Assembly: GCA_003219675.1 (NCBI GenBank)
Contig: QHPW01000136.1
Location: 1 to 8,083, forward strand
Length of the DNA: 8,083 bases
Source: Verrucomicrobiota bacterium
GTDB taxonomy: Bacteria > Verrucomicrobiota > Verrucomicrobiia > Limisphaerales > AV2
Reading direction: 5' to 3'
Positions 6,624 to 8,083 of this stretch are shown piece after piece; positions within the stretch are counted from its first letter, which is position 1; each line of letters begins with the position of its first letter. The position numbers and the translations under genes were made by a program. The notes under the pieces were generated by a model that worked only from the letters and a program-made list of their open reading frames with translations, ran no database searches and was not told the origin of the DNA.

Positions 6624-7388
6624 CTACCTGCCGCCCAACGCCGGATCGAGCCAGGGCGTGTTGGTGTAGTACCAAAAGCCTTTCATGCTTTCGACGTGGC
6701 CATCGACAAACCCGTTATTGCTCCGCCCATCGTGGCGAAGTTGCGGACCGCACCAGTTCGGATTATCGCCGACAACGCAGCTCGGACAGTCGCCGGTCTG
6801 CGGGTCGCCCAGCATCCAGGCGCCCAGTTTGGGCACCGAAAAAGCAGTCACGGCGGGGTTTTTCCTCGGATCAGGCCGCGTGCCGGAGTCAGTGATGAAT
6901 ACGGTCGTTGCAGGACTTCTCACGGCGATTTCTGCAGCGTGGTGATACGGGACGTACAGGCTCAGTTCTCCGCAGAGTTTATGATTGACGGCGTAATCGG
7001 ACGCAGTCGGGACAGTCACAGAAATTCCGTCCCACCTCTCTAACTCCAGCGGCTTTCCCTTGCGGGATGGACACACGAGGATGTTGGTGCTGCTGAGGTA
7101 GGGTTGGAGTAACTGAAACCAGGCGATCAGGCCCTGGGTGTAAGGTGGAAACAAGTAGGAGACAACATGCTTTCCTTTGTTATCGTCGGTGTACATCTTG
7201 CCGGCCAGGATAATCTGCCTCACGTTGCTGGTGCATTTGATCGACTGCGCCTTTTGCTTGGCTTTGGCCAGGGCCGGAAGGAGCAATCCGGCCAGGATGG
7301 CGATGATGGCAATCACGACCAGCAATTCGATCAAAGTAAAGGCGCGGGAGACTTCAGAAATGTTTTTCACGCGAGGGGGCGATTTCAT
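6624..7388 (-). CDS. Prepilin-like protein with N-terminal methylation motif and H-X9-DG motif
   Basis: The 254-residue protein starts at ATG 7388. A short basic leader (1-16) precedes F-T-L-I-E-L-L-V-V-I-A-I-I-A-I-L-A at 17-33. This is a type IV pilin/type II secretion class III signal followed by its membrane helix. The residue before the cleavage site is Ala16 instead of the usual Gly, and Glu21 is the conserved +5 Glu. The helix continues L-L-P-A-L-A-K-A-K, as in the prepilin-type families of Planctomycetes and Verrucomicrobia. Near the C-terminus His219 and Asp229-Gly230 form the H-X9-DG motif (H-D-G-R-S-N-N-G-F-V-D-G-H), the hallmark of the prepilin-processing-associated family. Six cysteines (52, 106, 139, 201, 204, 213) include a C-P-S-C pair. 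It should sit in the inner membrane or in a pseudopilus; the role of these abundant paralogues is unknown. It lies 34 bases after the lipoprotein-like gene, probably in one transcript. Confidence 0.93.
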   Translation of the reverse strand: MKSPPRVKNISEVSRAFTLIELLVVIAIIAILAGLLLPALAKAKQKAQSIKCTSNVRQIILAGKMYTDDNKGKHVVSYLFPPYTQGLIAWFQLLQPYLSSTNILVCPSRKGKPLELERWDGISVTVPTASDYAVNHKLCGELSLYVPYHHAAEIAVRSPATTVFITDSGTRPDPRKNPAVTAFSVPKLGAWMLGDPQTGDCPSCVVGDNPNWCGPQLRHDGRSNNGFVDGHVESMKGFWYYTNTPWLDPALGGR

Positions 7389-7422
7389 AGACGGAGTAGA
7401 ATTTGTTTCCGAGATTGTCAGT

Positions 7423-7818
7423 TCATTGGTTCACCAGTTTAACTTCAAGATAAGTCGGGTCGATGGCATACTTTTGGCCGGCAGGCGGTGCGGGCAAGTT
7501 TGTTAGATACCTGCTGGTCACGAGTTCGTTCAGGTCTTTGGGCACTCTCATCTTCCACTTGCAATAGTCGCGCAGGGCGGTGGTGAGAGCCGCGAGATCG
7601 ATTTGTCCGTTGACGACAAATACTTGTGACTCCGCCGGCGGAATATAGCCCGGAGTTCCGGGCTGGTTCATCGCAACGACGGATGTAGCAGTCGTGGCAT
7701 GGCCGCCGTCGCCCTGCGCGGCGGGCGGCGCGGCCTTCCTGCCGCAGCCCGAGGAGACCAAAGCGGCTAAAACAACCATGCGACCTGCGAGAATTCCTGG
7801 CTTGCGCATTCTCGCCAT
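7423..7818 (-). CDS. Small secreted or lipoprotein-like protein paired with the prepilin gene
   Basis: The frame stops at TGA 7423-7425 and is open up to 7932. I prefer ATG 7818 (131 residues) or ATG 7809 (128 residues), because both place a signal peptide at the N-terminus: M-R-K-P-G, a hydrophobic stretch to residue 21, then S-S-G-C with Cys25. This lipobox is loose (Ser instead of Leu/Val at -3), so lipidation is likely but not certain. A low-complexity Ala/Gly/Thr linker (about 28-50) follows. Then comes a compact C-terminal segment with I-D-L-A-A-L-T-T-A-L-R-D-Y-C-K-W-K (73-89), V-P-K-D-L-N-E-L-V (92-100) and P-P-A-G-Q-K-Y-A-I-D (111-120). I do not recognise a named domain. The pattern (helix, then 'P.DL.ELV...YL..LP.PP.GQ.Y.ID') resembles the soluble part of small secreted proteins encoded beside type II secretion/pseudopilin genes in this phylum. 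No Shine-Dalgarno sequence is seen. Confidence 0.75.
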   Translation of the reverse strand: MARMRKPGILAGRMVVLAALVSSGCGRKAAPPAAQGDGGHATTATSVVAMNQPGTPGYIPPAESQVFVVNGQIDLAALTTALRDYCKWKMRVPKDLNELVTSRYLTNLPAPPAGQKYAIDPTYLEVKLVNQ

Positions 7819-8083
7819 TCGCCGATTTATCAACGGAACGTGGATGTGGGTAATGCCCTGGATCAGCTTGGAATCTGGATTCGGCCTCGTGCGAACGACC
7901 TCGAGGATTTGCGAGTCGCGAGAAGCGGGCATGTATCGCAGATACTCCTCTGGCTCCGGCTACTCAAGCATTTTTCAAATGCTTCCGGTGGGTCCACCTC
8001 GGAGGAGAATCATCCGACCTGATGATCCTTCTCGGTTCTGGAATCGCATGGGCCGACAACGCGACGAGAACGGTGAGGGCCAT
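7819..8083. other. Region upstream of the lipoprotein-prepilin pair
   Basis: These 265 bases at the right edge should contain the promoter of the leftward lipoprotein/prepilin pair. I find no -35/-10 pair that stands out. The lipoprotein frame is open up to 7932, but that extension has no signal-like or conserved look. The notable element is the hairpin at 7966-7984. A smaller one, GTATC-GCA-GATAC, is at 7933-7945. A 39-codon minus frame touches the window edge and cannot be judged. Confidence 0.45.
7966..7984. repeat. Perfect 8-bp AT-rich hairpin
   Basis: AAGCATTT (7966-7973), loop TTC, AAATGCTT (7977-7984). CCGG occurs on both sides (7956-7959 and 7985-7988) and could extend the stem after a six-base bulge. 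It lies roughly 150 bases upstream of the leftward lipoprotein start. There is no T-tract outside the stem on either strand, so a protein-binding palindrome or a 5' leader structure is as likely as a terminator. Confidence 0.5.

Noticed and set aside
5917..6675. 252-codon minus-strand frame and 219-codon plus-strand frame over the same area
   Set aside because: The minus-strand frame at 5993-6442 has a recognisable conserved family pattern. The other two are its shadows and extend into hairpins or neighbouring genes.
7964..8083. 39-codon minus-strand frame beginning with ATG at the window edge
   Set aside because: It has no recognisable motif and ends inside the hairpin at 7966-7984. It could be the end of a gene outside the window, but this cannot be decided from the sequence shown.

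Overview
The window looks like a chromosomal segment of a GC-rich member of the Verrucomicrobiota, plausibly a Pedosphaera/Limisphaera-like soil or water lineage. This is inferred from the combination of gene types. There is a Tat-exported DUF1501 protein, a giant secreted CotH-kinase protein with several lamin-tail domains (LTDs) and a C-terminal DxDGDG/'FYRLVTP' tail, and an H-X9-DG prepilin-like protein beside a small lipoprotein. None of the genes has a convincing Shine-Dalgarno sequence at normal spacing, and GC-rich palindromes fill the intergenic DNA.

Layout, left to right. Positions 1-367 (minus) hold the N-terminal 122 residues of a DUF1501 protein whose remainder lies outside the window. 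Positions 368-930 are a 563-base divergent intergenic region containing a strong imperfect inverted repeat at 641-702. Positions 931-5673 (plus) hold a 1580-residue secreted protein. Its order is signal peptide, LTD, a galactose-binding-like beta domain, an Ig-like segment, a CotH kinase domain, an Ig-like segment, three more LTDs, and the first half of a calcium-loop module. The reading frame then breaks: the expected C-terminal tail is present at 5646-5936 but in another frame, and the second DxDGDG loop is missing. A deletion of 3n+1 bases is the simplest explanation.

Facing it on the minus strand are three genes read right to left. They are a small lipoprotein-like protein (7423-7818), a prepilin-like H-X9-DG protein 34 bases downstream (6624-7388), and a Trp-rich 149-residue protein of unknown function (5993-6442). 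The 181 bases between the last two hold a cluster of GC-rich hairpins. Two of them share the core TCGGCG-N4-CGCCGA, but their flanking pairs differ by paired changes.

Functionally the window is about the cell envelope: a Tat-exported protein, a very large secreted or surface protein, and a probable lipoprotein/pseudopilin pair. No mobile-element genes, CRISPR array, tRNA, rRNA or defence system is visible. The points most worth checking are the broken C-terminus of the CotH protein, the covarying hairpins, and the small Trp-rich protein.
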